The notes under the pieces were generated by a model that saw nothing but the letters and a program-made list of their open reading frames with translations, was not told where the DNA came from and ran no database searches. Of a DNA stretch of 38,752 bases, positions 24,375-33,034 are shown in pieces; within the stretch, counting starts at the first letter, position 1, and each line of letters opens with the position of its first letter. The DNA comes from an uncultured Eubacteriales bacterium (GTDB lineage: Bacteria > Bacillota > Clostridia > Oscillospirales > CAG-272), in contig CAKSIP010000011.1 in assembly GCA_934462825.1 (NCBI GenBank), positions 1 through 38,752 of the forward strand, given 5' to 3'. The position numbers and the translations under genes are program-made.

Positions 24375-24626
24375 GTCAAAAATAGCCACAAAAAGGACAA
24401 AAGTTGCTGTTTGGGCGCATTTAACGCGCTTTGCAATACGTTTTTCGGACAGATCCTTACTCTGCCGGTCTGCATGGGAAGCCATGGACGGCGATCCGCT
24501 TCCTTGGCAAGCTTTTTTCGGCTGCACATTTCTGCACGGATTCGACCTTCCAAGGACGATGGCAGAGCGACAACGGTCGCAACCGGCAGCTTTACACCGG
24601 TTTCCTTGCGTTATTGAAAATTTTTG
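24375..24626. other. Divergent intergenic region without a recognisable gene
   Basis: About 250 bases lie between two divergent promoters. The stretch is more GC-rich than typical promoter DNA here and is open in several frames: one minus-strand frame encodes about 78 residues without a supported start codon or ribosome site. A short inverted pair (ACCGG/CCGGT, about 24574-24596) is the only obvious structure. It may be an old gene remnant or an unrecognised RNA; I cannot assign it. Confidence 0.3.
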
Positions 24627-24655
24627 TTGACAAGCAGGAAATAGAGTGGTATAAT
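24627..24655 (+). promoter_or_regulatory. Consensus promoter for acpP
   Basis: A perfect TTGACA (24627-24632), a 17-base spacer and a perfect TATAAT (24650-24655), about 60 bases before the acpP ATG. Confidence 0.85.
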
Positions 24656-24717
24656 AGTTTGTATGTTTGAAAATAACAAATATTTACTATAACCAAAATC
24701 AACGGGGAGAAAAAGAA

Positions 24718-24948
24718 ATGTTTGAAAAATTGAAATCTCTTTTAATGGATGAGCTTCAAATTGATGAATCTGCTATCACGCCGGACGCGAATTTGTCTAC
24801 CGATCTCGGCATCAATTCGATTGAGTTGGCGGACTTGGTGATGCTTTGCGAGGACACTTTCAAAGTGGAAATCAAGGACGAGGACATTCCCACACTGTCC
24901 ACAGTGGGCGATGTAGCCGCTTATCTTGAAAAGAACGCAAAAATATAA
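24718..24948 (+). CDS. acpP: Acyl carrier protein
   Basis: The ATG at 24718 after GGGGAGA gives 76 acidic residues, the standard ACP length. The phosphopantetheine attachment serine is Ser34 in LGINSIELADLV; the usual DSL reads NSI here, a variant seen in stand-alone clostridial ACPs. The molecule carries growing acyl chains for fatty acid or related synthesis. No fab genes are adjacent: it is a single-gene unit with a perfect promoter and an excellent terminator. It may be a second, dedicated ACP rather than the main fatty acid ACP, which would normally lie near fabD/fabG; the window does not decide this. Confidence 0.93.
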   Translation: MFEKLKSLLMDELQIDESAITPDANLSTDLGINSIELADLVMLCEDTFKVEIKDEDIPTLSTVGDVAAYLEKNAKI

Positions 24949-25034
24949 AACATAGATCAACGATAAAAAGCAGTTTATATACAAAGCCAATTCCCTGCCC
25001 GACGGGCAACGTCGATCCAAATCCGATACATATC

Positions 25035-25095
25035 AATAAAACCGTACGCTTTTCTGCGATTCCTCGGAACGAAGAAAAGGCGGTTTTATTTTTTT
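25035..25095 (+). terminator. Intrinsic terminator after acpP
   Basis: AATAAAACCG (25035-25044) pairs with CGGTTTTATT (25081-25090), with an inner CTTTTCT/AGAAAAG and TTCC/GGAA stem, and is followed by a run of five more T. The last bases overlap the predicted promoter of the next gene. Confidence 0.85.
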
Positions 25096-25122
25096 GCTCT
25101 TTTGCATAGAATCAAATACAAT
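25094..25122 (+). promoter_or_regulatory. Predicted promoter for the amidase gene
   Basis: TTGCTC (25094-25099), a 17-base spacer and TACAAT (25117-25122). Transcription would start near 25129, only 9-18 bases before the possible start codons of the amidase, so the upstream TTG at 25102 would not be in the message. Confidence 0.45.
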
Positions 25123-25137
25123 CCATCTCAAAAGAAG

Positions 25138-26109
25138 GTGATTCCTCTGCACTCTCAACACAATTCCGCCTCATGGATCGGATTTCTTTTGGCTTTTTGC
25201 CTGATCGGAAGCACTTTTGCCTATTTCGGCGGCATGAAGCTCCCGCGCTCCGTTGCGCCGGCATCGACGCCGTCCTTTCCTACCCTTAAAAGCGTCATTT
25301 TGGATCCCGGTCACGGAGGCGAAGACGGCGGGGCTTGCACGTATGGCGGCGCTCCTGAAAAAGATTTGAATCTGCAAATTGCCAAAGATTTGAATGACAT
25401 GCTTCTGCTGTTCGGCTATCAAGTCCGAATGACACGCAAGGACGATCAACTGCTTTATGACAAACAATCCGATTTTCACGGACAGAAAAAGTCGCAAGAC
25501 CTTGCCAACCGACTCAAAATAGCAAAGCAGGACCCCGATGCGATTTTTGTCAGTATTCACATGAACGCCTTTCCCGAAACGCAATATCGGGGGCTTCAGG
25601 TTTACTATGCTCGCAATGCTAAAAACGGAGAAAAATTGGCTCAAATCATACAAAATAATGCCAAAACATGGCTCATGCCGCAAAACAACCGAAAGCCCAA
25701 GGCGGCCGGACACAACATTTATCTTTTGGATCGGATGGAAAACACCGGCGTTTTGATTGAATGTGGGTTTCTTTCCAACCCGGAAGAACGAGATAAATTG
25801 AACACGGCCGCGTATCGCAAGCAATTATCGGGAACCATTCTGGCTTCCCTGCTGGAATTTGTACAAGACGAAACCCAGCGTGTGCCGGACTCGCTGAACT
25901 TTTCTTTGCCTTTTGGCAAAACCATTGTCCTTTCTCCTTTTTTATGGTATAATGTAGACAAAAAAGGCTGTAAGAAAAGGACGGATGTGCAAAATGAAAG
26001 GATTGAAAACCGTATATATTTGTTCGGAATGCAATTACACCACCCCGAAATGGATGGGAAAATGCCCCTCCTGCGGCGCCTGGAATTCCTTTGTGGAAGA
26101 TGTGATTGA
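25138..26109 (+). CDS. cwlD: CwlD-like N-acetylmuramoyl-L-alanine amidase, unusual start and 3' overlap
   Basis: This zinc amidase (Amidase_3) cleaves the amide between muramic acid and L-alanine in peptidoglycan. An N-terminal membrane segment (IGFLLAFCLIGSTFAYF) would anchor it outside the membrane. Zinc and catalytic residues are present: His in ILDPGHGGEDGG, Glu in GAPEKDLN, His in SIHMNAF, and Glu in VLIECGFLSNPEE. No ATG fits the start. The candidates are TTG at 25102, GTG at 25138 and, best placed after AGAAGGTGA, CTG at 25147. I give the GTG. The recognisable domain ends near 25870; the remaining 80 codons pass through a radA promoter and overlap radA by about 125 bases out of frame, so the tail is probably not conserved and the original stop may be lost. 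CwlD in Bacillus acts in spore cortex maturation; that role here is inference. Confidence 0.8.
   Translation: MIPLHSQHNSASWIGFLLAFCLIGSTFAYFGGMKLPRSVAPASTPSFPTLKSVILDPGHGGEDGGACTYGGAPEKDLNLQIAKDLNDMLLLFGYQVRMTRKDDQLLYDKQSDFHGQKKSQDLANRLKIAKQDPDAIFVSIHMNAFPETQYRGLQVYYARNAKNGEKLAQIIQNNAKTWLMPQNNRKPKAAGHNIYLLDRMENTGVLIECGFLSNPEERDKLNTAAYRKQLSGTILASLLEFVQDETQRVPDSLNFSLPFGKTIVLSPFLWYNVDKKGCKKRTDVQNERIENRIYLFGMQLHHPEMDGKMPLLRRLEFLCGRCD
25925..25953 (+). promoter_or_regulatory. Predicted promoter for radA, inside the amidase frame
   Basis: TTGTCC (25925-25930), a 17-base spacer and a perfect TATAAT (25948-25953), about 30 bases before the radA start. Confidence 0.65.
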
Positions 26110-27397
26110 TCTTTCCCCCGAAAAAGAGGATAAAAGCCTCAAGCACACCGCGCACGCGCTTCCCAAAGAGTCCAAGGCAACCAATTTCTCTCAATTGGAG
26201 CTTTCCGATTACATTCGCGCGGAAACAGGTTTGTCAGAGCTGGATCGGGTGCTCGGCGGCGGCCTTGTCAGCGGTTCGGTCGTCCTTTTATCCGGCGAAC
26301 CGGGGATTGGAAAATCGACGCTTTTGTTGCAAATCTCCGACAGCATTGGCCAATCACGGCGTGTGCTTTATATTTCGGGAGAAGAATCGGGCAGTCAAAT
26401 TAAGCTGCGAGCCAACCGCCTCAAGGTCAGCGGCGAAAACCTCTTTATCCTGACGGAAAACAACACGGAAAAAATTCTCAAAGAGATCGACCGCATTGCG
26501 CCGGAAATTCTCATTGTGGATTCCATTCAAACCATGTTCAGCGAGGCCACGGCCTCCTCCCCCGGCAGTGTTACACAAGTCAAAGAATGTGCCATGATGT
26601 TGATCAACAAAGCGAAATGCGAAGGGATTTCTGTCATTATGGTAGGACATGTCAACAAAGAAGGTAGCATTGCCGGGCCAAAGGTTCTTGAACATATGGT
26701 CGATGCGGTGCTGTATTTTGAAGGCGACAGGCGACAGGCTTACCGCATCATCCGGGCCATAAAAAACCGATTTGGTTCTACCAATGAAATCGGTGTGTTT
26801 GAAATGACGGAGCGCGGGCTTCTGCAAATTCCGAACCCTTCGGAAATGCTATTAGCCGACCGCCCCAAAAACATCTCAGGAAACTGCGCGGTGTGTATTA
26901 TTGAAGGAACGCGACCGCTGATCGCGGAAATTCAAGCATTAGTTTCCCCCACCTCGTTCCCTGCACCGCGACGCACCACCAACGGCATGGACTACAACCG
27001 GATGTGTCTGGTGCTGGCTGTTCTTGAAAAGCGGCTTGGCTTGCGTTTTTCCTCCAACGACGTATATATGAACGTTATCGGGGGCATTACCATTGATGAG
27101 CCGGCGGCCGACATGGCTACCGCGCTGGCTCTGATTTCTTCCCTGACAGATAAGATTGTTCCCGACAACCTGGTGGCCTTTGGAGAATTGGGCTTGGCGG
27201 GAGAATGCCGCGCCGTTTCCGAGCTGGAACGGCGTGTCAATGAAGCGGCTCGCCTTGGCTTTACGCAGGCTGTCATTCCGGAGCGCAACTCCGATCGGCT
27301 GCACCTTGATGGCAATATCCAATTGATTCCCGTCAAAAGTGTGTATGAAGCTTTGCGTGTCCTCGTCCCCAAAACGGAAAAAGAAGATGTTTTATAA
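25985..27397 (+). CDS. radA: DNA repair protein RadA
   Basis: The 470-residue product matches the usual RadA length (about 455). An N-terminal zinc finger (Cys13, Cys16, Cys27, Cys30) precedes a RecA-like ATPase with Walker A GEPGIGKST at 104-112 and the RadA-specific KNRFG at 260-264. A C-terminal Lon-protease-like domain lacks the proteolytic site, as normal for this family. RadA promotes branch migration and processing of recombination intermediates. Two starts are possible: ATG at 25985, four bases after AAAAGG, or ATG at 25994, which gives a more family-like N-terminus (MKGLKTVYIC). The first 125 bases overlap the amidase frame. A promoter lies immediately upstream and a 25-base perfect hairpin includes the stop codon. 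Confidence 0.95.
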   Translation: MCKMKGLKTVYICSECNYTTPKWMGKCPSCGAWNSFVEDVIDLSPEKEDKSLKHTAHALPKESKATNFSQLELSDYIRAETGLSELDRVLGGGLVSGSVVLLSGEPGIGKSTLLLQISDSIGQSRRVLYISGEESGSQIKLRANRLKVSGENLFILTENNTEKILKEIDRIAPEILIVDSIQTMFSEATASSPGSVTQVKECAMMLINKAKCEGISVIMVGHVNKEGSIAGPKVLEHMVDAVLYFEGDRRQAYRIIRAIKNRFGSTNEIGVFEMTERGLLQIPNPSEMLLADRPKNISGNCAVCIIEGTRPLIAEIQALVSPTSFPAPRRTTNGMDYNRMCLVLAVLEKRLGLRFSSNDVYMNVIGGITIDEPAADMATALALISSLTDKIVPDNLVAFGELGLAGECRAVSELERRVNEAARLGFTQAVIPERNSDRLHLDGNIQLIPVKSVYEALRVLVPKTEKEDVL

Positions 27398-27448
27398 AGC
27401 AAGATCCGCCTCAAAATTTCTAAGAAATTTTGAGGCGGATCTTGCTTT
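27396..27448. terminator. Very long perfect hairpin between convergent radA and isomerase genes
   Basis: A 25-base perfect inverted repeat (27396-27420 with 27424-27448) has a 3-base loop TAA and begins within the radA stop codon. It lies between converging genes and probably works as a bidirectional terminator, although neither side has a long T-run beyond the stem. Confidence 0.75.
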
Positions 27449-27465
27449 GTCGTTTTAATATCCGT

Positions 27466-28323
27466 TCAGTTTTCAGCAATCACGCGCCGGAGATAACTGG
27501 CCGCTGTTGCAATGTCGGCCGACGGATTTTCGCCACATTCTCTCTCAATCGTCAAAAATCCGCAAAATCCGATTTCCTCCAACGCTTTAAGGTAGTTTTT
27601 GAAATCCACGCTACCGGTTCCGAGCGGGACTTCCCGGTAAAATTCTACGCCCTTATATTCAGCCGGCGCCGGATGCGTCACTCCGTACAGATACTCCGGG
27701 TTTCCGTCCGCCAGCTTAATGCCGTCTTTGGCATGGGTATGAACAATGTAATCCTTGAGATTGTGTACGGCTTTTACGGGATCATCTCCGGTCACCATAA
27801 CGAGATTCGCCGGATCCAAGTTGACCCCCACACCGGTAGAGTGCAAGGAATCCAAAAATCCTTTCAGCACTGCCGAGGTTTCCGGGCCGGTTTCCACGGC
27901 AAAATGCGCGCCCATACTGTCGGCAAAGCGGCTCAGCTCATAACAAGCGCTCTGCATAATCTTATATCTCTCATGATTGGGATCGCCTGGAACTACGCCG
28001 ATATGGGTTGTGACAATATCCGTTTCCAGATCCTTTGCCAGCTCCACAATTCTCTTGGATTTTTCAATCAAGGAATCGTTGAGATCGGCATGGCCAAAGC
28101 CCTTGCCGAGATCTCCGCAAAGTGCCGAAAACACAAGGCCTTCCGATTTCACCATGTCCAAAAGCTCACGGCGCTGTGCCTTGCTCATGTTTTCCGGTGC
28201 ATGCTCTCCCTTCGTTGCATACATCTGTATTCCTTTCGCACCGATGGCAGCAGCACTTTTCAATGCGTCGGGGGTTGCCTTACGAAATGATTCCAACATA
28301 ACGCCAATAGGAAAATTGTACAT
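27466..28323 (-). CDS. Sugar phosphate isomerase/epimerase family protein
   Basis: The 285-residue product has the xylose-isomerase-like TIM barrel pattern (AP_endonuc_2 family). Metal-ligand positions are suggested by VTTHIG near 105, FAVETG near 142, NLDPAN near 170, IVHTHAKD near 194 and the late TIERECG. Related proteins are sugar or inositol epimerases and isomerases; the substrate is not predictable. The ATG at 28323 follows AAAGGAGA. It begins 25 bases after the polA stop, so it shares the polA transcript; the pairing seems incidental rather than functional. The long convergent hairpin lies 17 bases after its end. Confidence 0.9.
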   Translation of the reverse strand: MYNFPIGVMLESFRKATPDALKSAAAIGAKGIQMYATKGEHAPENMSKAQRRELLDMVKSEGLVFSALCGDLGKGFGHADLNDSLIEKSKRIVELAKDLETDIVTTHIGVVPGDPNHERYKIMQSACYELSRFADSMGAHFAVETGPETSAVLKGFLDSLHSTGVGVNLDPANLVMVTGDDPVKAVHNLKDYIVHTHAKDGIKLADGNPEYLYGVTHPAPAEYKGVEFYREVPLGTGSVDFKNYLKALEEIGFCGFLTIERECGENPSADIATAASYLRRVIAEN

Positions 28324-28348
28324 GTTTTTCTCCTTTACATATATATTA

Positions 28349-30886
28349 TTAGTTGTTATACCAGGTTTCTCCCATCGTTACTTCCGCTACCAAAGGCACT
28401 TTCAAGGTCACGGCATGCTCCATTTCCTCGCGCAACAAGCAAGCGGCTTGGTCGGCGCAGGTCTTGGCACATTCAATCAGCAATTCGTCGTGCACCTGAA
28501 GGATCAACCGAGCGTCAAGGTTTTCTCGTTGCAACCGCTCAGACACATGAATCATGGCAATTTTAATAATATCGGCCGCCGTTCCTTGAATCGGGCTATT
28601 CATAGCTACGCGTTCGCCAAACGCCTTAAGCACCTTATTTTGCCCGGAAAGCTCCGGAATATAGCGCCGCCGGCCAAAGGCTGTCGAAACAAATCCGGTT
28701 TCATGGGCCGAAGCCACAATATCCTTCAAGTATTGGCTGACTCCCGGATAATTGGCCATATAATTTTCAATATACGCATTCGCCGCGGCACGGCTGATTC
28801 CCAGATCTTGTGCCAGCGAAAAGGCGCTAATCCCGTACACGATTCCAAAATTGACTGCCTTGGCGCGTTTGCGTTGCTCCGGCGTGACCGCTTCTATCGG
28901 AACGCCGAAAACGGCCGCCGCCGTAGAAGCATGAATATCCACGCCGCCGAGAAAGGCCTTGATCATATTTTTGTCGCCTGAAATATCGGCTAAAAGTCTC
29001 AGTTCAATTTGGGAATAATCGGCATCCAAAAGGACATATTCGGAGTTTCGCGGCAAAAAATAGCGACGCAGGTCACGGCCGAGTGCGGTACGGATCGGAA
29101 TGTTTTGAAGGTTCGGTTCCGTAGAAGAAAGCCGGCCCGTAGCCGTTCCGGTTTGCTTAAAATTGGTATGCACACGTCCGTCTGCATCCGCTGCTTTAAG
29201 CAGGCCGTCTACATAGGTGCTCCTGAGCTTGGCAAACTGCCGGTATTCCAAAATTTCCTCAATGATCGGATGATATGGGCGAAGCTTTTCCAAGGTTTCT
29301 GCATTGGTCGAATATCCGGTTTTCGTTTTTTTGCCTTTATTCGGCAGGCCAAGCCTTTCAAAAAGAATTTCGCCTAACTGCTTGGGGGAGTTGATATTAA
29401 AATCCCCTCCGGCAAAATAATAGATCCGCTCCTCAGCGGCGCGCTCCAATTGGGCAAGCTGTTCCCCATAATGGGCCAGCCCTTCCGTATCGATTCGGAA
29501 GCCGGAAAGCTCCATATCCGCCAGCACATGGGCCAGCGGCATTTCAATATCAAACATTAACCGATGTTGGTTGCGTTCCTCCAAAACGGGAAGAATCCCT
29601 TCATACAGTGATTTGACATAAGAAACGCCCGGAACGGTGCTGTCGAATGCTTCATTAAGATATTGCGTAACCAATCTCGGCAAGTCAAAGCTACCCGATG
29701 GGTTCAGCACATAGGCTCCCAGCATAACATCGAAAGCGCAATCGTTTTTTCGTTCTATTTTCAAAGCGGCCAATTCTTTGTAAAATGCCTTGCAATCATA
29801 GGTGACAAGATGGATCTCGTTTTGCATCAGCGCGCCCAAGGCCTCGGCCTTGCTCGTGTTTTCGCAAAGCCACACCTCCCCCACATTTTCCACAAGGATT
29901 TCAAGGCCGGATGGTGTGGAATAGAGGAACACATTTCCCTCCACCTTATCCAATCCGTCTTTGGGGAGCCGGGAGGTCTTGACCTGACGTTTTGCGTCGG
30001 TCGGTACGGCTTGTTCTTCGGCAAGGTGCATTTTTTGAATCAAGGCAGAAAATTCAAGCTCGGTGAAAAGCGGCAACAATTCGGATGCATGATTTCCCTG
30101 ATAGGAAATTTCCGAAAGATCCACACCCAAGTCCACCTGACAAAAAATGCGCGCCAGCTTTTGCGAGAGAAAAGCGCTCTCCTTTCCGGCTTCAAGCTTC
30201 GTCTTAATCGAAGGCGACAAGGTCGCGTCTTTATAATTTTCATACAAAGCATCCAGCGATCCAAATTCCGAAATCAGCTTGATCGCGGTTTTCTCTCCGA
30301 TACCGGGAACACCCGGAATATTATCGGAGGAATCTCCCATCAGAGCCTTTAAATCCACAAATTGTTCGACACGGATGCCGTATTTCTCAAAAAATTTTGC
30401 CCTGTCATAGACAACCGTTTCGCCGGTTCCCGCCAGCAGGATCGAAACATGGTCGCCAATCAATTGCAAAGAGTCCCGATCCCCTGTAAAAATATAAACC
30501 TGCTCATTTTCCGAAGCCTTTGCCGCCACTGTGCCGAGAATATCATCGGCTTCAAAGCCCTCTTTTTCAATCAGGGTAAATCCCATCGCGCGGGCGCATG
30601 CCTTGGCGTAGGGGAGCTGCATAGCCAGCTCCGGCGGCATTCCCTTTCGGTTCGCCTTATATCCGTCATACATCTTATGGCGAAACGTGGGTGCTTTCAG
30701 GTCAAAGGCAATCACGCATTGGCTGGGCGAAACCGTTTCAATCTGCTTTTGCAACATGGTAATCATACCATACACTGCGTGCGTATAAAGTCCTGTTTGT
30801 GTGGTAAGCGGTCGGACTCCGTAATAGGCACGATTCAAAATGCTGTTTCCATCGACAGCCAGCAAAACCTTTTTCCCGTTTTCCAT
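28349..30886 (-). CDS. polA: DNA polymerase I
   Basis: The ATG at 30886 after AGAGG gives 845 residues; an upstream ATG at 30907 has no good site. The N-terminal 5'-3' exonuclease domain (about 1-290) carries GDSSDNIPGVPGIGEKTA. The middle 3'-5' exonuclease-like domain (about 300-460) appears degenerate, without the DxE pair expected at its first motif, as in Bacillus-type enzymes. The polymerase domain has motif A DYSQIELRLLADIS, motif B RKRAKAVNFGIVYG and motif C QVHDELLIE with catalytic aspartates. It fills gaps and removes RNA primers in replication and repair. A consensus promoter lies 31 bases upstream, and the isomerase gene follows. Confidence 0.97.
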   Translation of the reverse strand: MENGKKVLLAVDGNSILNRAYYGVRPLTTQTGLYTHAVYGMITMLQKQIETVSPSQCVIAFDLKAPTFRHKMYDGYKANRKGMPPELAMQLPYAKACARAMGFTLIEKEGFEADDILGTVAAKASENEQVYIFTGDRDSLQLIGDHVSILLAGTGETVVYDRAKFFEKYGIRVEQFVDLKALMGDSSDNIPGVPGIGEKTAIKLISEFGSLDALYENYKDATLSPSIKTKLEAGKESAFLSQKLARIFCQVDLGVDLSEISYQGNHASELLPLFTELEFSALIQKMHLAEEQAVPTDAKRQVKTSRLPKDGLDKVEGNVFLYSTPSGLEILVENVGEVWLCENTSKAEALGALMQNEIHLVTYDCKAFYKELAALKIERKNDCAFDVMLGAYVLNPSGSFDLPRLVTQYLNEAFDSTVPGVSYVKSLYEGILPVLEERNQHRLMFDIEMPLAHVLADMELSGFRIDTEGLAHYGEQLAQLERAAEERIYYFAGGDFNINSPKQLGEILFERLGLPNKGKKTKTGYSTNAETLEKLRPYHPIIEEILEYRQFAKLRSTYVDGLLKAADADGRVHTNFKQTGTATGRLSSTEPNLQNIPIRTALGRDLRRYFLPRNSEYVLLDADYSQIELRLLADISGDKNMIKAFLGGVDIHASTAAAVFGVPIEAVTPEQRKRAKAVNFGIVYGISAFSLAQDLGISRAAANAYIENYMANYPGVSQYLKDIVASAHETGFVSTAFGRRRYIPELSGQNKVLKAFGERVAMNSPIQGTAADIIKIAMIHVSERLQRENLDARLILQVHDELLIECAKTCADQAACLLREEMEHAVTLKVPLVAEVTMGETWYNN

Positions 30887-30916
30887 AAGCGCCTCTTTCC
30901 GTTTCATTTCTCATCA

Positions 30917-30945
30917 ATTATATCATTCCCGCATTTTTTTGTCAA
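30917..30945 (-). promoter_or_regulatory. Consensus promoter for polA
   Basis: On the minus strand a perfect TTGACA (30940-30945), a 17-base spacer and a perfect TATAAT (30917-30922). Confidence 0.85.
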
Positions 30946-31026
30946 CAGTTTTTCCGGCAAAGTAAATCCCCCGCTCGGAAAAGTCAAAATCACCAAGCGG
31001 CGGCCAAAGACGCGCTTGGCGCTTTG

Positions 31027-31055
31027 TTGATTTAGAATGGATTTTATGATAAAAT
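31027..31055 (+). promoter_or_regulatory. Upstream promoter candidate for pckA
   Basis: TTGATT (31027-31032), a 17-base spacer and TAAAAT (31050-31055). It would give a leader of about 140 bases before pckA. Confidence 0.5.
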
Positions 31056-31120
31056 ACCCACTTTATTTTTGCAAAATTCACAATCTGAGTATTAACAATA
31101 TGTAACTTTCAAAAAAGCTA

Positions 31121-31149
31121 TTGAAAAATATAGTCAAAAAAGGTACAAT
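31121..31149 (+). promoter_or_regulatory. Downstream promoter candidate for pckA
   Basis: TTGAAA (31121-31126), a 17-base spacer and TACAAT (31144-31149), about 50 bases before the pckA ATG. With the site at 31027-31055 it forms a tandem pair. Confidence 0.6.
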
Positions 31150-31200
31150 ATTATTTGGTGGAAAATTTATTATAAATTATAAATGAAAAGGAGTATTCAA

Positions 31201-32985
31201 ATGACAAACAACAAGTACGTACTTGATTGGGTGAAAGAAATGGCTGCCATGACACAGCCCGATCAGATCGTGTGGATCGACGGAAGCGAAGAGCAAGCCG
31301 AAGAGTTGCGCAAAGAAGCTTGTGCGACCGGAGAGCTTTACAAGCTGAATGACGAGCTGCTCCCCCATTGCTATCTTCACAGAACCGCGGTCAACGATGT
31401 AGCACGTGTGGAAGGCAGAACCTTTATTTGTACCTCAAAGAAAGAGGATGCCGGCAACATCAACAACTGGATGGATCCCAAGGAATGCTATGCTACCCTT
31501 TCCAAGCTTTACAAAGGCTCCATGAAGGGCAGAACGATGTATGTAATTCCCTACTCCATGAGCATTGTCGGATCTCCCTTTGCAAAATACGGCATCGAGC
31601 TGACCGACTCCATTTATGTGGTTCTCAACATGTTGATCATGACACGCGTCGGCAACAATGTTCTTACCGCTCTCGGCGACAGCGCAGACTTTATCAAGGG
31701 TCTGCACTCCAAAGCGCAATTGGATGAAAACAATCGGTATATTTGCCACTTCCCGGAAGACAACACCATTTGGTCTGTCAACTCAGGATACGGCGGAAAC
31801 GTGCTTCTCGGCAAAAAGTGCTTTGCCCTCCGCATCGCTTCCTACCTCGGACGCAAAGAAGGCTGGATGGCTGAACATATGCTGATTCTCGGCATTGAAA
31901 ATCCCACCGGCGAAACAAAATATGTATGTGCAGCCTTCCCCTCGGCTTGCGGCAAAACCAACCTTGCTATGCTGGTTCCTCCGGAATATTACAAGAAGAA
32001 GGGCTATAAGGCTTGGTGCGTTGGCGACGACATTGCTTGGCTGAGAGTCGGTGAGGACGGACGTCTGTGGGCCGTCAACCCTGAAAACGGATTCTTTGGC
32101 GTGGCTCCCGGTACAAACGAAAAGTCCAACCCCAATGCTCTGCACACCGCGATGAAAGATGCGATTTTCACCAACGTTTGCCATGACCTGCGCAACAACA
32201 CCGTTTGGTGGGAAGGTCTTAACAACGATCCTCCTACACCCGGCTTTGCCATTGATTGGAAAGGAAATCCGTGGGATTGCACCAAGTACAACAAGGCTGA
32301 CAAGTCTACCTGCGGCGCCAACCCGAACAGCCGCTTCACAGCAAAAGCAGAAAACTGCCCTTGCCTGTCGAAAGAATTTTACAATCCTGCCGGTGTTCCG
32401 ATCAGCGCAATTATCTTCGGCGGACGTCGGGCAAAAACCGCGCCTCTGGTTTACCAATCCACAAGCTGGCAGAATGGTGCCTTCATCGGCTCCATTATGG
32501 CTTCCGAAACCACAGCGGCCGCATCGGGTGCTGTCGGCGTAGTACGTCGTGATCCGATGGCTATGCGTCCTTTCGTTGGCTATAACATGGGTGACTATTG
32601 GGCACATTGGCTGGAAATGGGAGTTAAAATTCCGCATGCTCCCAAGATCTTCCACGTTAACTGGTTCAGAACCGACGAAAACGGCAACTTCATTTGGCCC
32701 GGATTCGGGGACAATATGCGCGTTGTTATGTGGATTCTTGACCGTTGCGAGGGCAAGGTCGGTGCCGATATGACGGCCATCGGCTATGTTCCGAAGCCGG
32801 AAGATCTCAACATCGAAGGTCTTGATCTCACGATTGACACCATCAAAGAGTTGCTTTCCGTTGACAAAGACGCTTGGCTGGAAGACATCAAGAACATTCG
32901 GGAGTTCTATGCCCTTGTTGGCGACAGAGTCCCTGAAACGATGTACGACGAGCTGAACGCATTGGAAGCAAGACTTTCCATGTAA
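31201..32985 (+). CDS. pckA: Phosphoenolpyruvate carboxykinase (GTP)
   Basis: The ATG at 31201 lies after AAAAGGAGT and gives 594 residues. The GTP-type family is clear from FPSACGKTN (about 246-254), with its reactive Cys250 in the phosphate loop, and from the conserved FGGRRAKTAPLVYQS and GAVGVVRRDPMAMRPF segments; ATP-type enzymes lack these. It interconverts oxaloacetate plus GTP with phosphoenolpyruvate, CO2 and GDP. In anaerobes it can run either in gluconeogenesis or as a carboxylating step toward succinate or propionate. Codon choice is more C-ending than in its neighbours (AAC, AAG, TTC frequent), which suggests high expression. It is a single-gene unit with two promoter candidates and hairpins downstream. 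Confidence 0.97.
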   Translation: MTNNKYVLDWVKEMAAMTQPDQIVWIDGSEEQAEELRKEACATGELYKLNDELLPHCYLHRTAVNDVARVEGRTFICTSKKEDAGNINNWMDPKECYATLSKLYKGSMKGRTMYVIPYSMSIVGSPFAKYGIELTDSIYVVLNMLIMTRVGNNVLTALGDSADFIKGLHSKAQLDENNRYICHFPEDNTIWSVNSGYGGNVLLGKKCFALRIASYLGRKEGWMAEHMLILGIENPTGETKYVCAAFPSACGKTNLAMLVPPEYYKKKGYKAWCVGDDIAWLRVGEDGRLWAVNPENGFFGVAPGTNEKSNPNALHTAMKDAIFTNVCHDLRNNTVWWEGLNNDPPTPGFAIDWKGNPWDCTKYNKADKSTCGANPNSRFTAKAENCPCLSKEFYNPAGVPISAIIFGGRRAKTAPLVYQSTSWQNGAFIGSIMASETTAAASGAVGVVRRDPMAMRPFVGYNMGDYWAHWLEMGVKIPHAPKIFHVNWFRTDENGNFIWPGFGDNMRVVMWILDRCEGKVGADMTAIGYVPKPEDLNIEGLDLTIDTIKELLSVDKDAWLEDIKNIREFYALVGDRVPETMYDELNALEARLSM

Positions 32986-32995
32986 AATAAATTTC

Positions 32996-33028
32996 AGAGG
33001 TGCAAAAGCTCCCTGCTTCTGCACCTCT
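32996..33028 (+). terminator. First hairpin after pckA
   Basis: AGAGGTGCA (32996-33004) pairs with TGCACCTCT (33020-33028), with an inner AAGC/GCTT. It lies 10 bases after the pckA stop and has no T-run downstream, so it may protect the 3' end rather than terminate. Confidence 0.5.
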
Positions 33029-33034
33029 ACCTTA

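Noticed and set aside
24371..24608. Possible small minus-strand gene (about 60-78 codons) between the oxidoreductase and acpP
   Set aside because: No good start codon or ribosome site, no recognisable domain, and its 3' end overlaps the predicted oxidoreductase promoter.
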